Shown in pieces: positions 17,302-26,660 of a stretch of 64,000 bases of DNA. The first letter of the stretch is position 1. Each line of letters starts with the position of its first letter. This DNA is from Achromobacter pulmonis. GTDB taxonomy: Bacteria; Pseudomonadota; Gammaproteobacteria; Burkholderiales; Burkholderiaceae_B. The translations under genes and the position numbers were made by a program. The DNA lies in NCBI RefSeq assembly GCF_902859765.1, contig NZ_CADIJV010000028.1, positions 1-64,000 on the forward strand, in the 5' to 3' direction. The notes under the pieces were generated by a model, which worked only from the letters and a program-made list of their open reading frames with translations, searched no databases and had not been told where the DNA came from.

Positions 17302-19893
17302 ATGCTGGATACTTACCGCCAACACGTTGCCGAACGCGCGGCCCTGGGGATCCCCCCGCTGCCCCTGACGGCAAAACAAACCGCTGAACTGATCGAACTG
17401 CTGAAGAACCCGCCCGCCGGCGAAGAGCAGAACCTGGTCGAGTTGCTGACCCACCGTGTTCCGGCCGGCGTGGACGACGCCGCCAAGGTCAAGGCCTCGT
17501 ATCTGGCCGCCGTGGCCCTGGGCAGCGAGGCTTGTGCCCTGATCAGCCGCGCCAAGGCGACCGAACTGCTCGGCACCATGCTGGGCGGCTACAACATTGG
17601 CCCGCTGATCCAACTGCTCGACGACCAGGAAATCGGCACGATCGCCGCCGACGCCCTGAAAAAGACCCTGCTGATGTTCGACGCCTTCCACGACGTCAAG
17701 GAAAAGGCCGACAAGGGCAACGCCAACGCCAAGTCCGTGATGCAGAGCTGGGCCGACGCCGAATGGTTCACCAGCCGTCCCGAACTGCCCGAAAGCCTGA
17801 CCATCACGGTCTTCAAGGTGCCCGGCGAAACCAACACCGACGACCTGTCGCCGGCCCCGGACGCCACCACCCGTCCCGACATCCCGATGCACGCCCTGGC
17901 GATGCTCAAGAACAAGCGTGACGGCGCCGCCTTCCAACCGGAAGAAGACGGCAAGCGCGGCCCCGTGAAGTTCATCGAATCGCTGAAGGAAAAGGGCCAC
18001 CTGGTCGCCTACGTCGGCGACGTGGTCGGCACCGGCTCCTCGCGCAAGTCGGCCACCAACTCGGTGCTGTGGTTCACCGGCGAAGACATCCCCTTCGTGC
18101 CGAACAAGCGCTTCGGCGGCGTGTGCCTGGGCAACAAGATCGCCCCGATCTTCTACAACACCATGGAAGACGCCGGCGCCCTGCCGATCGAACTCGACGT
18201 TTCCAAGATGGAAATGGGCGACGTGGTCGAACTGCGCCCCTACGAAGGCAAAGCCCTCAAGAACGGCGAAGTGATCGCCGAATTCCAGGTGAAGTCGGAC
18301 GTGCTGTTCGACGAAGTGCGCGCCGGTGGCCGCATTCCGCTGATCATCGGCCGCGGCCTGACCGCCAAGGCGCGCGAAGCGCTGGGCCTGCCGCCTTCGA
18401 CGCTGTTCCGCCTGCCCAAGGACCCGGCCGACACCGGCAAGGGTTTCTCGCTGGCCCAGAAGATGGTCGGCCGCGCCTGCGGCCTGCCGGAAGGCCGCGG
18501 CATCCGCCCGGGCACCTACTGCGAACCGAAGATGACCTCGGTCGGCAGCCAGGACACCACCGGCCCCATGACCCGCGACGAACTCAAGGACCTGGCTTGC
18601 CTGGGCTTCTCGGCCGACCTGGTGATGCAGTCGTTCTGCCACACCGCCGCCTACCCCAAGCCCGTGGACGTCAAGACGCACCACACGCTGCCCGAGTTCA
18701 TCAGCACCCGCGGCGGCGTCTCGCTGCGTCCGGGCGACGGCGTGATCCACTCCTGGCTCAACCGCATGCTGCTGCCCGACACCGTCGGCACCGGCGGCGA
18801 TTCGCACACCCGCTTCCCCATCGGCATCTCGTTCCCGGCTGGCTCGGGCCTGGTCGCCTTCGCCGCCGCCACCGGCGTGATGCCGCTGGACATGCCGGAG
18901 TCGGTGCTGGTGCGCTTCAAGGGCAAGCTGCAGCCCGGCGTCACCCTGCGCGACCTGGTCAATGCCATCCCGCTGTACGCCATCAAGCAGGGCCTGCTGA
19001 CGGTCGCCAAGCAAGGCAAGAAGAACATCTTCTCGGGCCGCATCCTCGAAATCGAAGGCCTGCCCGACCTGAAGGTCGAACAAGCCTTCGAACTGTCGGA
19101 CGCCTCGGCGGAACGTTCGGCCGCCGGCTGCTCGGTGCGCCTGAACAAGGAACCGATCATCGAGTACATCAACAGCAACATCGTGATGCTCAAGTGGATG
19201 ATCGCCAACGGCTACGAAGATGAGCGCACGCTGGGCCGCCGCATCAAGGCGATGGAAGCCTGGCTGGCCAACCCCCAACTGCTGGAGCCGGACGCCGACG
19301 CCGAATACGCCGCCGTCATCGAGATCGACCTGGCCGACGTGCACGAGCCCATCGTGGCCTGCCCGAACGACCCGGACGACGTCAAGACGCTGTCGGAAGT
19401 CGCCGGCGCCAAGATCGACGAAGTGTTCATCGGCAGCTGCATGACCAACATCGGCCACTTCCGCGCGGCCTCCAAGCTGCTCGAAGGCAAGCGCGACATC
19501 CCGGTCAAGCTGTGGGTGGCCCCGCCCACCAAGATGGATGCCACGCAACTGACCGAAGAAGGCCATTACGGCGTGTTCGGCACGGCTGGCGCCCGCACCG
19601 AAATGCCGGGCTGCTCGCTGTGCATGGGCAACCAGGCGCAGGTCCGCGAAGGCGCCACGGTGATGTCCACCAGCACCCGCAACTTCCCGAACCGCCTGGG
19701 CAAGAACACCAACGTGTACCTGGGTTCGGCCGAACTGGCCGCGATCTGCTCGAAGCTGGGCCGTATCCCGACCAAGGACGAGTACATGGCCGACATGGGC
19801 GTCATCAACAAGAGCGGCGACCAGATCTACCAGTACCTGAACTTCGACAAGATCGCCGACTACAAGGACGTGGCGGACGTGATCGAGGTGTAA
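17302..19893 (+). CDS. acnB: Aconitate hydratase B
   Basis: An 863-residue bifunctional aconitase that converts citrate to isocitrate (and 2-methylisocitrate-type substrates) in the TCA cycle, using a [4Fe-4S] cluster. Length and layout match AcnB: the N-terminal HEAT-like region ([26 protein letters not shown]), then the swivel and core domains. Cluster cysteines are in 'IGSCMTN' and '[11 protein letters not shown]'. Active-site motifs such as '[21 protein letters not shown]' are intact. The start at 17302 gives the standard N terminus. Its promoter overlaps a GntR-like dyad and a strong terminator follows, so it is monocistronic. Confidence 0.97.
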   Translation: MLDTYRQHVAERAALGIPPLPLTAKQTAELIELLKNPPAGEEQNLVELLTHRVPAGVDDAAKVKASYLAAVALGSEACALISRAKATELLGTMLGGYNIGPLIQLLDDQEIGTIAADALKKTLLMFDAFHDVKEKADKGNANAKSVMQSWADAEWFTSRPELPESLTITVFKVPGETNTDDLSPAPDATTRPDIPMHALAMLKNKRDGAAFQPEEDGKRGPVKFIESLKEKGHLVAYVGDVVGTGSSRKSATNSVLWFTGEDIPFVPNKRFGGVCLGNKIAPIFYNTMEDAGALPIELDVSKMEMGDVVELRPYEGKALKNGEVIAEFQVKSDVLFDEVRAGGRIPLIIGRGLTAKAREALGLPPSTLFRLPKDPADTGKGFSLAQKMVGRACGLPEGRGIRPGTYCEPKMTSVGSQDTTGPMTRDELKDLACLGFSADLVMQSFCHTAAYPKPVDVKTHHTLPEFISTRGGVSLRPGDGVIHSWLNRMLLPDTVGTGGDSHTRFPIGISFPAGSGLVAFAAATGVMPLDMPESVLVRFKGKLQPGVTLRDLVNAIPLYAIKQGLLTVAKQGKKNIFSGRILEIEGLPDLKVEQAFELSDASAERSAAGCSVRLNKEPIIEYINSNIVMLKWMIANGYEDERTLGRRIKAMEAWLANPQLLEPDADAEYAAVIEIDLADVHEPIVACPNDPDDVKTLSEVAGAKIDEVFIGSCMTNIGHFRAASKLLEGKRDIPVKLWVAPPTKMDATQLTEEGHYGVFGTAGARTEMPGCSLCMGNQAQVREGATVMSTSTRNFPNRLGKNTNVYLGSAELAAICSKLGRIPTKDEYMADMGVINKSGDQIYQYLNFDKIADYKDVADVIEV

Positions 19894-19920
19894 GCCTCGC
19901 CACGCAGGCACGCCTGTGAC

Positions 19921-19951
19921 ACGGCCCCGGAGCGATCCGGGGCCGTTTTTC
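19921..19951 (+). terminator. acnB intrinsic terminator
   Basis: ACGGCCCCGG (19921-19930), 6-nt loop, CCGGGGCCGT (19937-19946) and a TTTTTC tract. A perfect 10-bp stem 27 bp after the acnB stop. Confidence 0.9.
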
Positions 19952-20120
19952 TTTGGCGCGCACGCAGGCCACGCCAGGACGTGGATCGGACCGTTCCCCC
20001 TGCCCGAGGTCCGAAATTGGGGGGCGGAACTTCTGCAGCGATACGTTTTTATACAATCACTGCAAATCGTGACGTACCAGACGTAACCGCCGCCCGCCGG
20101 CTCCCCGGAGAAGACCGCCC

Positions 20121-20720
20121 ATGACACGGCTCTTGATGCCGCTGCCACTGTTGACCGCGCTGGCCGGCTGCGCCACCGCGCCCCCGTCGAATCCCGAGAA
20201 CATCTGCGCCATCTTCCGTGAAAAGCCGGACTGGCACGATGCCGCGCTGAAAGTGCAGAAGAAATGGGGCGCGCCGGTGCAGGTACCGATGGCGATGATG
20301 TTCCAGGAATCCAGTTTCAAGCAGGATGCGGTGCCGCCGCGCTATTATTTCCTGGGCATCATCCCATGGGGCCGGGTCAGTTCCGCTTACGGCTACGCCC
20401 AGGCCAAGGACGAGACCTGGGCCGATTACAAGAAGGACGCGGGCGGCTGGGGCGCCAGCCGCGACAATTTCGCCGACGCGCTGGACTTCATGGGCTGGTA
20501 CATGAACAAGAGCCAGCGCCTGAACGGCATCTCAAAATGGGACGCTTACGGCCAATACCTGAACTACCACGAGGGCTGGACCGGCTATCGCAACCGCAGC
20601 TATGACCGCAAGGCGTGGCTCAAGACGGTGTCCAAGAAAGTGCAGGCGCGCGCCGACAAATTCGCCAGCCAGTACAAACGCTGCGAAAAAGACCTGACGC
20701 GTGGCGGCTGGTTCTTTTGA
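20121..20720 (+). CDS. SLT-fold lipoprotein
   Basis: A 199-residue predicted lipoprotein: 'LLTALAGC' is a type II signal peptide lipobox (Cys17). The remainder has the lysozyme-like fold pattern of lytic transglycosylase-related proteins: 'VPMAMMFQESSF' with a candidate catalytic Glu, 'GYAQAKDETWADYKKDAGG', 'DFMGWYMNKSQRLNGISKWDAYGQYLNYHEGWTGY'. Such proteins act on peptidoglycan glycan strands at the outer membrane. The ribosome site GGAGAAG precedes the ATG. It is convergent with tpm; 20721-20780 holds nothing notable. Confidence 0.78.
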   Translation: MTRLLMPLPLLTALAGCATAPPSNPENICAIFREKPDWHDAALKVQKKWGAPVQVPMAMMFQESSFKQDAVPPRYYFLGIIPWGRVSSAYGYAQAKDETWADYKKDAGGWGASRDNFADALDFMGWYMNKSQRLNGISKWDAYGQYLNYHEGWTGYRNRSYDRKAWLKTVSKKVQARADKFASQYKRCEKDLTRGGWFF

Positions 20721-20780
20721 TCGCGCCCGCGCCAGGGCGCGGTCATGCCCGGCGCGGCGGCTCGCGCCGGACGCCCCGCC

Positions 20781-21440
20781 TCAGGCCTGCTCGCCCAAGC
20801 GGTAGACCACCGTGTCGAGCCGGCTCACGCCGCGCTCGGCGAATTTGGGCTCCTTGGCCAGGATGTCGCGGCGGTCGATGATGACCGCTGGCGACACGCC
20901 GTTGAACAGGCTGCGCATTTCCGCATCGACCACCGCGAAGGGCGGTCCGTCCATTTCGTCCTGCGGATAGTCCAGCGTGATCAGCAGACCGCGATAGCCG
21001 GGCGCCAATTGCCCGTAGACATGGCGCACGTAATCGCCCCGCATCTGCGCGGGCAGCGCCACCAGCGCGGCGCGGTCGTAGGCGCCGACGCAGTGCGACA
21101 GCAGCGGCGCGTCCAGCTTGAAGATGTCGCCGCGGATGATCTCGATATTGCCCGCCACGTAGTGCTGGCCGTAGGGACTGTCGTGGATGACCGGCTTGAG
21201 TTCGTTCTCGACGAAGAACTGCTCGACGGCCAGTTGCGACAGCTCCACGCCCAGCACCTGATAGCCCTGGGCCGCCAGCCAGACCATGTCCAGCGACTTG
21301 CCGCACAACGGCACCAGCACCTTGCCGCCAGCGGGCACCGAGAGCGTCGGCCAGTATTTCTGCAACAGTGGCGTCACGCGTGTTTGATGAAAATGCGTGC
21401 GCCCGTCGCGCCAGCGTTCCAACCAGAATTCCGCGTCCAT
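20781..21440 (-). CDS. tpm: Thiopurine S-methyltransferase family protein
   Basis: A 219-residue SAM-dependent methyltransferase. '[10 protein letters not shown]...FHQ' at the start, '[29 protein letters not shown]' (SAM site, about 38-68, with 'VPLCGKS' and acidic 'GVELS'), and the C-terminal region '[18 protein letters not shown]' are those of bacterial TPMT. The enzyme methylates thiols and, in pseudomonads, metalloid oxyanions such as selenite and tellurite. It starts with MDAEF at 21440, with GGAGGACAAG upstream. It is divergent from the fasciclin gene; the 335-bp gap contains a 12-bp tandem repeat and an ECF-type promoter. Confidence 0.92.
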   Translation of the reverse strand: MDAEFWLERWRDGRTHFHQTRVTPLLQKYWPTLSVPAGGKVLVPLCGKSLDMVWLAAQGYQVLGVELSQLAVEQFFVENELKPVIHDSPYGQHYVAGNIEIIRGDIFKLDAPLLSHCVGAYDRAALVALPAQMRGDYVRHVYGQLAPGYRGLLITLDYPQDEMDGPPFAVVDAEMRSLFNGVSPAVIIDRRDILAKEPKFAERGVSRLDTVVYRLGEQA

Positions 21441-21562
21441 GTTTGTTCTTGTCCTCCGGAAAAAAAATCGCGTGATGCGCGGCCTAGTGTCCCACCTCCC
21501 GATACTACCTGCCCGCTGCCGGACCTACGTTGCGAACAAGCGCCCGAAAGGCGTGTTTACCG

Positions 21563-21594
21563 GAAACCGGCTGCGAAACCGGCTGCGAAACCGC
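21563..21594. repeat. 12-bp tandem repeat
   Basis: GAAACCGGCTGC occurs at 21563-21574 and 21575-21586, and a partial third copy at 21587-21594. It lies in the tpm/fasciclin intergenic region, outside any coding sequence, and could vary in copy number by slippage. Confidence 0.7.
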
Positions 21595-21713
21595 CGCTAC
21601 CAGGTTCCGGTCAGCCCATTGTAGTGATCCGGTCGCGTGGCGCCGGGGCAGCACGCCGGCGGGGCTGGCCACGCCCGCGCCGCCTGCCTAGGGTTTGTCC
21701 TAGGAACATTGAT

Positions 21714-21741
21714 GCATCCATTGGCCGCGCCGACCCGTATT
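21714..21741 (+). promoter_or_regulatory. ECF-type promoter of the fasciclin gene
   Basis: GCATCC (21714-21719), 16-bp spacer, CGTATT (21736-21741). The start codon is 35 bp downstream. CCATCC-N16-CCGAAT is the mycobacterial SigK pattern, and the DUF3455 gene promoter at 27684 carries the same -35. A CCTAGG palindrome pair (21687-21692 and 21699-21704) lies just upstream. Confidence 0.55.
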
Positions 21742-21775
21742 TGCTGACGACGGCCAACCAAAAAAGGAGATCGTC

Positions 21776-22321
21776 ATGAAATTGCTCGCTTCGATTGCCA
21801 TTGCCTGCTCCGCCCTGACCCTGTCACCCACTTTCGCGGCCGATGTCATGGTCGGCGGACAGCCGATGATGCCCAACAAGACCATCGTCGCCAATGCGGT
21901 CAACTCCGCCGACCACACAACCCTGGTCGCGGCGGTGAAGGCCGCCGGCCTGGTGGATACGCTGCAGGGAAAGGGGCCTTTCACGGTCTTTGCCCCTACC
22001 AATGCCGCCTTCAACAAGCTGCCGGCCGGCACCGTCGACACCCTGGTCAAACCGGAGAACAAGGCCACGCTGACCAAGATCCTGACCTACCACGTGGTGC
22101 CGGGCAAGCTGGACTTTGACGCCCTGGCCGCCAAGGCCAAAAAGGGTGGCGTCACCGAACTGACCACCGCCAGCGGCGGCAAGCTGTGGGTCATGATGAA
22201 TGGCAAGCACAACCTCATCGTCAAGGACGAGAAAGGCGGCACCGCCAACATCAGTACCTATGACGTCTACCAGTCCAACGGCGTGATCCACGTGATCGAC
22301 AGCGTGCTGATGCCCAAATGA
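21776..22321 (+). CDS. Secreted fasciclin-domain protein
   Basis: A 181-residue secreted protein: signal peptide (about 1-21, ending TFAADV) and one FAS1 domain (about 37-180) with the H-box and motifs 'TLVAAVKAAGLVDTLQGKGPFTVFAPTNAAFNKLP' and 'LTKILTYHVVPGKL', and 'YQSNGVIHVIDSVLMPK' at the end. FAS1 proteins are adhesion-type folds. The ribosome site AAGGAG lies 7 nt before the ATG. It is preceded by an ECF-type promoter matching that of the DUF3455 gene and followed by a terminator (22372-22398), so it is a single-gene unit. The mycobacterial relatives MPT70/MPT83 are controlled by SigK/RskA. Confidence 0.9.
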   Translation: MKLLASIAIACSALTLSPTFAADVMVGGQPMMPNKTIVANAVNSADHTTLVAAVKAAGLVDTLQGKGPFTVFAPTNAAFNKLPAGTVDTLVKPENKATLTKILTYHVVPGKLDFDALAAKAKKGGVTELTTASGGKLWVMMNGKHNLIVKDEKGGTANISTYDVYQSNGVIHVIDSVLMPK

Positions 22322-22339
22322 CCCCTGCCGCCACGGGTG

Positions 22340-22401
22340 CCAGGCCGCAAGGCCTGGATGCCTGGCGGCCTGGCCCGGCCCGGTGGTAACGCCGGGCCTT
22401 T
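22340..22401 (+). terminator. Terminator region after the fasciclin gene
   Basis: Two hairpins follow the stop: CCAGGCC-GCAA-GGCCTGG (22340-22357), then GGCCCGGC (22372-22379), an 11-nt loop, GCCGGGCC (22391-22398) and a short TTT. The second is a plausible intrinsic terminator. Confidence 0.7.
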
Positions 22402-22468
22402 CCGTTCATGCGGCCGAGGACGCGGTTTCGGGATATCGTAAGGGTCCGCGTCGCCATCGCCATCCCTC

Positions 22469-23269
22469 ATGAACCCAACGCCGCACCGTCCGCCGCGCCT
22501 GCCCCGCGCCACGCTCTTCGACTGGATGAGGGGCCCACGCCGCGGCCCGGCATATACCCGCCGCCTTCTCCGCGCCCTGCTGGCCGCGCTGCTGCTGGCG
22601 GGCCATGCCAGCGCCCGCGCGCAGGCTGACCTCCCGCTGGAATTCGACCACGCCTACCAGACCGAGATGGCAGCGGAAAGGGCCGCCTTGCGCGCCCGCA
22701 TCCAGCAATGGCCGGCGCCGCTGCGCGATGCCAACCAGCAGATCGCCGCGGCGCTGCGCGCCAACGACGTGGCCCAGGCGCTGCGCCTCGCCGAAAACCT
22801 GTCCCAGCGCGACCCCGGCAATGCCGACGTCAGGAATTTCCTGGCCCGGCTGCAATCCGCCAACGGCCAGCAGGCGGCAGCGGTCAAGCTGCTGGATGAA
22901 GCGATCCGGCTGGATCCGGACAATCGCTGGTTCTATGTGAACAAAGCCGGCGCCCAGGCCGAATTGCGCGATCTGTCCGGCGCGTTGGCCACGGCGCGCA
23001 CCCTGACCGCGCGCTATCCGCAATGGAGCATCGGCCTGAACCTGGAAGCCGCGCTGCTGGATGGCCTGGGCCGCGTTCCGCAAGCCTTGCAGGCGTACCA
23101 ACGCGCCGTGGCGGCGACACCCTCCAGCGCCCAGATATTGACCAACCAGGGCTTGCTGTTGCAGCGGCTTGGCCGCGAGGCCGAGGCCCGCGCCAGCTAC
23201 GAGGCGGCGCTACGAGTACAGCCCGGCTATTCCCGCGCGGCCGCCGCCCTGGCATCGTTGCCACGATAA
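22469..23269 (+). CDS. Secreted TPR-repeat protein
   Basis: A 266-residue protein. It has a cytoplasmic-type basic N terminus and a hydrophobic signal segment (about 33-46: LLRALLAALLLAGHASARAQA), then about four TPR-like repeats (roughly 95-262) such as 'AQALRLAENLSQRDPGNADVRNFLARL' and 'AEARASYEAALRVQPGYSRAAAALASLPR'. The signal peptide suggests a periplasmic location for its protein-interaction scaffold. The final codons overlap the next ATG (TAATG), so translation is coupled to the gene at 23269 and both likely act together. Its partner and pathway are unknown. Confidence 0.8.
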   Translation: MNPTPHRPPRLPRATLFDWMRGPRRGPAYTRRLLRALLAALLLAGHASARAQADLPLEFDHAYQTEMAAERAALRARIQQWPAPLRDANQQIAAALRANDVAQALRLAENLSQRDPGNADVRNFLARLQSANGQQAAAVKLLDEAIRLDPDNRWFYVNKAGAQAELRDLSGALATARTLTARYPQWSIGLNLEAALLDGLGRVPQALQAYQRAVAATPSSAQILTNQGLLLQRLGREAEARASYEAALRVQPGYSRAAAALASLPR

Positions 23270-24156
23270 TGCCGCTGCACGCCCAACCTCGAATGCCGCC
23301 TTGGCCAACCCCCTCGACCGTCATTGAAGCCCGCCCCATGCCGCGCCAGCCCACCACGGCATCGCCCGCTCAAGACGCGCAAGCCGCATCCGGCGCGTGC
23401 GGGCCGCGCCGCGCGCTCACGCTGGCCCTGGCGGCGCTGGTCTGCGCGCCGCTGCGTCTGGCGTCGGCGACGGGCAACGCGGCCGCCGACGACCGCGACG
23501 CCATCATCCGCCGGGTATTCCAGGCGGACCTGGCACGCCTGCGCTTCGGCGCGGACCACGCCAGGCTGATGCGCGGCCTTGGCGTGATCTGGATTCCCAT
23601 GGAGTCCGGCGCGCCCGGCATCGAATTCGAGCATCCGCTGGGGAGCGGCGATAGCGTCGGCGCGGCGATGACGCTGCTGGGCACCGCCGACAGACGCCTG
23701 GCGACACGGCGCCTGGCCGAGGTGTGCCGCTTGCTGCCGGGCTATGTGCGCGCGGTCGGCGACTTGGCGCCCGGGCGCTATGCGTTGCCGGCCCCGCGGC
23801 GCGCGGCCTTCGATTTCCCCGACAGCGGCGTCGACGCCCAGGGCCATTTCCAGTTGCGCCGCGAGCACCTGATTCTGTTGCGCGCGGCGAACTGGCGCGA
23901 GGCCGGCAAGCGTGAACTGGAGTCAGTGTTGCGCGAAGGCGAAGCCTACTGGCCCATGCCGTTCATCGACGGCAAGCGTCCTTATGGCGACAGTAGCTAT
24001 TACCAGATCGACATGGCGCGGCTGCTGGGCCGGCCCTATCCCTTGGATGCCAAGGGCTACGCGGTCACAGATCCCGCCCGGGACGCGCGCCTGGAACGCC
24101 TGCATTGGCAGACGGCCGCCGCGTTGCAAGTCGTGCTGGCGCACGCCCGCGCCTGA
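23269..24156 (+). CDS. Putative secreted protein coupled to the TPR gene
   Basis: The product has about 295 residues (ATG 23269, overlapping the previous stop as TAATG). A later ATG at 23338 would give about 272 residues. After a hydrophobic segment preceded by two arginines ('GPRRALTLALAALVCAPLRLASA', Tat-like but not a strict motif) comes an acidic mature region ('DDRDAIIRRVFQADLARLRFG'). No domain is recognised. The same-strand, overlapping arrangement with the TPR gene implies a joint role. It ends 36 bp before the convergent DUF1275 gene. Confidence 0.65.
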   Translation: MPLHAQPRMPPWPTPSTVIEARPMPRQPTTASPAQDAQAASGACGPRRALTLALAALVCAPLRLASATGNAAADDRDAIIRRVFQADLARLRFGADHARLMRGLGVIWIPMESGAPGIEFEHPLGSGDSVGAAMTLLGTADRRLATRRLAEVCRLLPGYVRAVGDLAPGRYALPAPRRAAFDFPDSGVDAQGHFQLRREHLILLRAANWREAGKRELESVLREGEAYWPMPFIDGKRPYGDSSYYQIDMARLLGRPYPLDAKGYAVTDPARDARLERLHWQTAAALQVVLAHARA

Positions 24157-24191
24157 CCGGGGCGCCAGCGCCGCGGACTCGCAGCCGCTCG

Positions 24192-24950
24192 CTAGGGCCG
24201 CGCAAGGAACTGGCGGATATCGTCGGCCACCGGCACCGCCGCCAGGACCAGCAGACACAGCGCCAGCGGCAGCGTCGAGCCGAAACCGTAGTGATAGAAG
24301 GAATAGGCCCCCACCACCCCGCCTGTGAAGAACAGCGACACCATCGTGCTCAGCACGACCAGCTTGCCACGGTCGGCGCGCACCGGCGCCGTGCCGGTCT
24401 TGTCATCGTGAGCCAGGTTCCAGTAGAACAACTTGCCCAGCTCGATGCCGATATCGGTGACCATGCCGGTCACGTGGGTCGTGCGGATCTCGGACTTGGA
24501 AACCTTGGTGATCATCGCGTTCTGCAGGCCCATGATGTAGCACAGCAACATCACGGTGGCGGGCACGTAGAACCAGCGCAGGTTCCCCAGGTTCGCGCCC
24601 AGCAGCCCGAAAGCCAGCAGCAACAGGGCCTCCAGCACCAGCGGCAGGGCGAACTCGCTGGCCAGGTGCGAGCGCCGTCCGAAATTGATCAGGGAGGCCG
24701 AGGTCGCCGCGCCCGCCAGGAACGACAGCAACGCGGCCAGCCCCTGCGCCACCACGGCCACACTGCCCAGCACCATGTGGTCGGCCATCATGGAGACAAT
24801 GCCCGACATGTGCGAGGTGTACTGCTGCACAGCCAGGAAACCGCCGGCGTTGACGGCGCCGGCGACGAAAGTCAGGAAGTAGGCCAGCCGCCGGTTGGCC
24901 TGCGGCGTGCGGCTGACCGCGGTGAGCTGGCGCAGGAAAGGAATGGCCAT
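24192..24950 (-). CDS. DUF1275/YoaK-family membrane protein
   Basis: A 252-residue inner-membrane protein with about six hydrophobic spans. It has the DUF1275 signature: 'AYFLTFVAGAVNAGGFLAVQQYTSHMSG' near the start, 'GLQNAMITKVSKSEIRTTHVTGMVTDIGIELGK' in the middle. Its transport or enzymatic role is not established in the family. The start at 24950 gives 'MAIPFLRQLTAVSRTPQANRR'. A small secreted-protein gene lies 7 bp upstream on the same strand. Confidence 0.82.
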   Translation of the reverse strand: MAIPFLRQLTAVSRTPQANRRLAYFLTFVAGAVNAGGFLAVQQYTSHMSGIVSMMADHMVLGSVAVVAQGLAALLSFLAGAATSASLINFGRRSHLASEFALPLVLEALLLLAFGLLGANLGNLRWFYVPATVMLLCYIMGLQNAMITKVSKSEIRTTHVTGMVTDIGIELGKLFYWNLAHDDKTGTAPVRADRGKLVVLSTMVSLFFTGGVVGAYSFYHYGFGSTLPLALCLLVLAAVPVADDIRQFLARP

Positions 24951-24957
24951 GGCGGCG

Positions 24958-25173
24958 CTAGGACTTGGCGCAGCGGATGCCGGATGGCGCGCTGGCGTTG
25001 CCGCGGCCGGCCGGGGTTGCGCCGCGCATGTCGCCGTGAAGGGCCGCGGCGGCGTCGGGCGGGGTCGGGACGTAATCGAAGCAAGACGCGGGCGTGGCCG
25101 CCTGGGCCGCGTGCGCCAAGGCAACCAGCATGAGTGCCGCCAGCGCGGCGGCGCGGCGCGCAATGCGCGGCAT
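24958..25173 (-). CDS. Small secreted protein, unknown
   Basis: A 71-residue protein with a signal peptide (about 1-25: MPRIARRAAALAALMLVALA, then HAAQA) and a short mature part of about 46 residues containing two cysteines (in 'ASCFDYVPTPP' and at the C-terminal 'RCAKS'), which could form one disulfide. GGGAG lies 7 nt before the ATG at 25173. It is only 7 bp from the DUF1275 gene, so they form an operon. No family is recognised. Confidence 0.6.
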   Translation of the reverse strand: MPRIARRAAALAALMLVALAHAAQAATPASCFDYVPTPPDAAAALHGDMRGATPAGRGNASAPSGIRCAKS

Positions 25174-25296
25174 ACGGAAGCTCCCGGAAAAAGGACGCGG
25201 CTGCTCGGCCGCGCCCGGTTCCAGGATTCTACCCGTCCGGCGGCGCGCCGGCGTTGGCAACAGCCGCCGCCGGCGCTTTCCCAGCCCGAATCCGGG

Positions 25297-26343
25297 TTAC
25301 GCCGCGTCGGACTCACGCAACTGCTGGCGGCGGAACTCGCCCTGGCGCGTGTGCATCCACCCCGGATACTCCGGCGGCAAGGCGCTGATCTTGTCCAGCG
25401 CCGCCAGTTCTTCCGCGTCCAGGCGAATGGCGGTGGCGGCGAGATTGTCGTCCAACTGGTCGACGCGCTTGGCGCCGATGATGACGCTGGTGACCGCCCG
25501 CTGGTGCAGCAGCCAGGCCAACGCCACCTGCGCCACCGACACGCCGCGCGCCTGGGCCACCTGGCGCAGGACGTCGATGCTGTCGAAGGCGCGTTCGCGG
25601 TCGACCGGCGGAAAGTCGAACTGCGCGCGGCGATCGCCGGCCGCGGCCTGGCCGTCACGGCTGTATTTGCCGCTGAGCAGGCCACCGGCCAGCGGGCTCC
25701 ACACCATCAGACCGACGCCTTCGCTTTGCAGCAGGGGCACGATTTCGCGCTCCAGGTCGCGGCCGGCAATGGTGTAGTAGGCCTGCAGTGACTCGAAGCG
25801 GGCCAGGCCGAGACGCTCGGCGATGCCCAGCGCTTTCATAATCTGCCAGGCTGCCCAGTTGGACACGCCGACGTAGCGCACATGGCCGTGCTGCACCAGA
25901 TTGTCGAGCGCGCGCACCGTTTCCTCGATGGGCGTGGCCGGATCGAAGCCATGAATCTGGTAGAGGTCGATATGGTCCAGTTGCAGGCGCGCCAGGCTCT
26001 TCTTGACGCCGTCCATGATGTGAAAGCGCGAGTTGCCACGGGCATTGACGCCGGCGCCGGTCTGGCCGAACACCTTGGTGGCGATGACCACATCGTCGCG
26101 CGCCACCTTCAGATCGCGCAACGCCTGTCCGGTAATGATCTCGGAACGCCCTTCCGAATACACGTCGGCGGTGTCGATGAAGTTGACGCCTGCCTCCAGC
26201 GCGCGGCCCACCAGCCGGTTGGCGTCTTCCTGCTGCAGGGCGCCAATCTTGCTCCACAATTCGCCTTCGCCGCCGAAGGTCATCGTGCCCAGGCACAGTT
26301 CCGAGACGAACAGGCCAGTATTGCCGAATTTCTTGTACCGCAT
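25297..26343 (-). CDS. Aldo/keto reductase
   Basis: A 348-residue (beta/alpha)8-barrel NADPH-dependent oxidoreductase of the YajO/AKR14-like branch. 'MRYKKFGNTGLFVSELCLGTMTFGG' opens the protein. The catalytic set is visible as the D/Y of 'GVNFIDTADVYSEGRSE', the K of 'VVIATKVFG' and the H of 'LYQIHGFD'. The NADP site 'VTSVIIGAKRVDQLDDN' is near residue 300. GGAAGGAG precedes the ATG at 26343. It is divergent from an AraC-family regulator with a long array of phased repeats between them, so it is that regulator's likely target. The substrate is not predictable. Confidence 0.9.
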   Translation of the reverse strand: MRYKKFGNTGLFVSELCLGTMTFGGEGELWSKIGALQQEDANRLVGRALEAGVNFIDTADVYSEGRSEIITGQALRDLKVARDDVVIATKVFGQTGAGVNARGNSRFHIMDGVKKSLARLQLDHIDLYQIHGFDPATPIEETVRALDNLVQHGHVRYVGVSNWAAWQIMKALGIAERLGLARFESLQAYYTIAGRDLEREIVPLLQSEGVGLMVWSPLAGGLLSGKYSRDGQAAAGDRRAQFDFPPVDRERAFDSIDVLRQVAQARGVSVAQVALAWLLHQRAVTSVIIGAKRVDQLDDNLAATAIRLDAEELAALDKISALPPEYPGWMHTRQGEFRRQQLRESDAA

Positions 26344-26454
26344 GGTTGCACTCCTTCCAGGGCGCGGTGCACTGCCGGCCCGGGATGGGACGGCGTCGGC
26401 GCACGGCTGGGATGGGCACAGTATGCGGCGCCGCGACGGCGGCCGGCGATGCTG

Positions 26455-26610
26455 GATCCTGCCCTTTTTTTGCCTGATTCTCCGCCCTGCGCGGATCCTC
26501 CCCCTGGGCACGCCCGATCCTCCACATCTTTTGCCTATTCCTCCGCATCCGGTTTCGCCAACAAACGCGCATTCCTGGTTGGGTCTACACTCGATAGCGC
26601 CTGATCCTCT
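26455..26610. promoter_or_regulatory. Phased direct-repeat operator array
   Basis: GAT(C/T)CTCC-like motifs occur at 26455, 26476, 26494, 26516, 26537 and 26603; four of the spacings are about 18-22 bp and the last is 66 bp, i.e. about three times 22. Such face-of-helix direct repeats fit AraC-type dimer sites (about 21 bp apart). The intergenic space between the aldo/keto reductase and the AraC gene (26344-26660) holds this array and little else. Confidence 0.55.
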
Positions 26611-26660
26611 GGCGTGCCGCTCGCCCCCACGCGCGCGGCCGCCTTGCCCGGAGCCTGTCC

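Noticed and set aside
17230-20148. Very long open frame on the minus strand opposite acnB
   Set aside because: It is antisense to a certain gene, reads as a His/Gly/Asp-rich frame with no domain, and is a by-product of the acnB codon bias.
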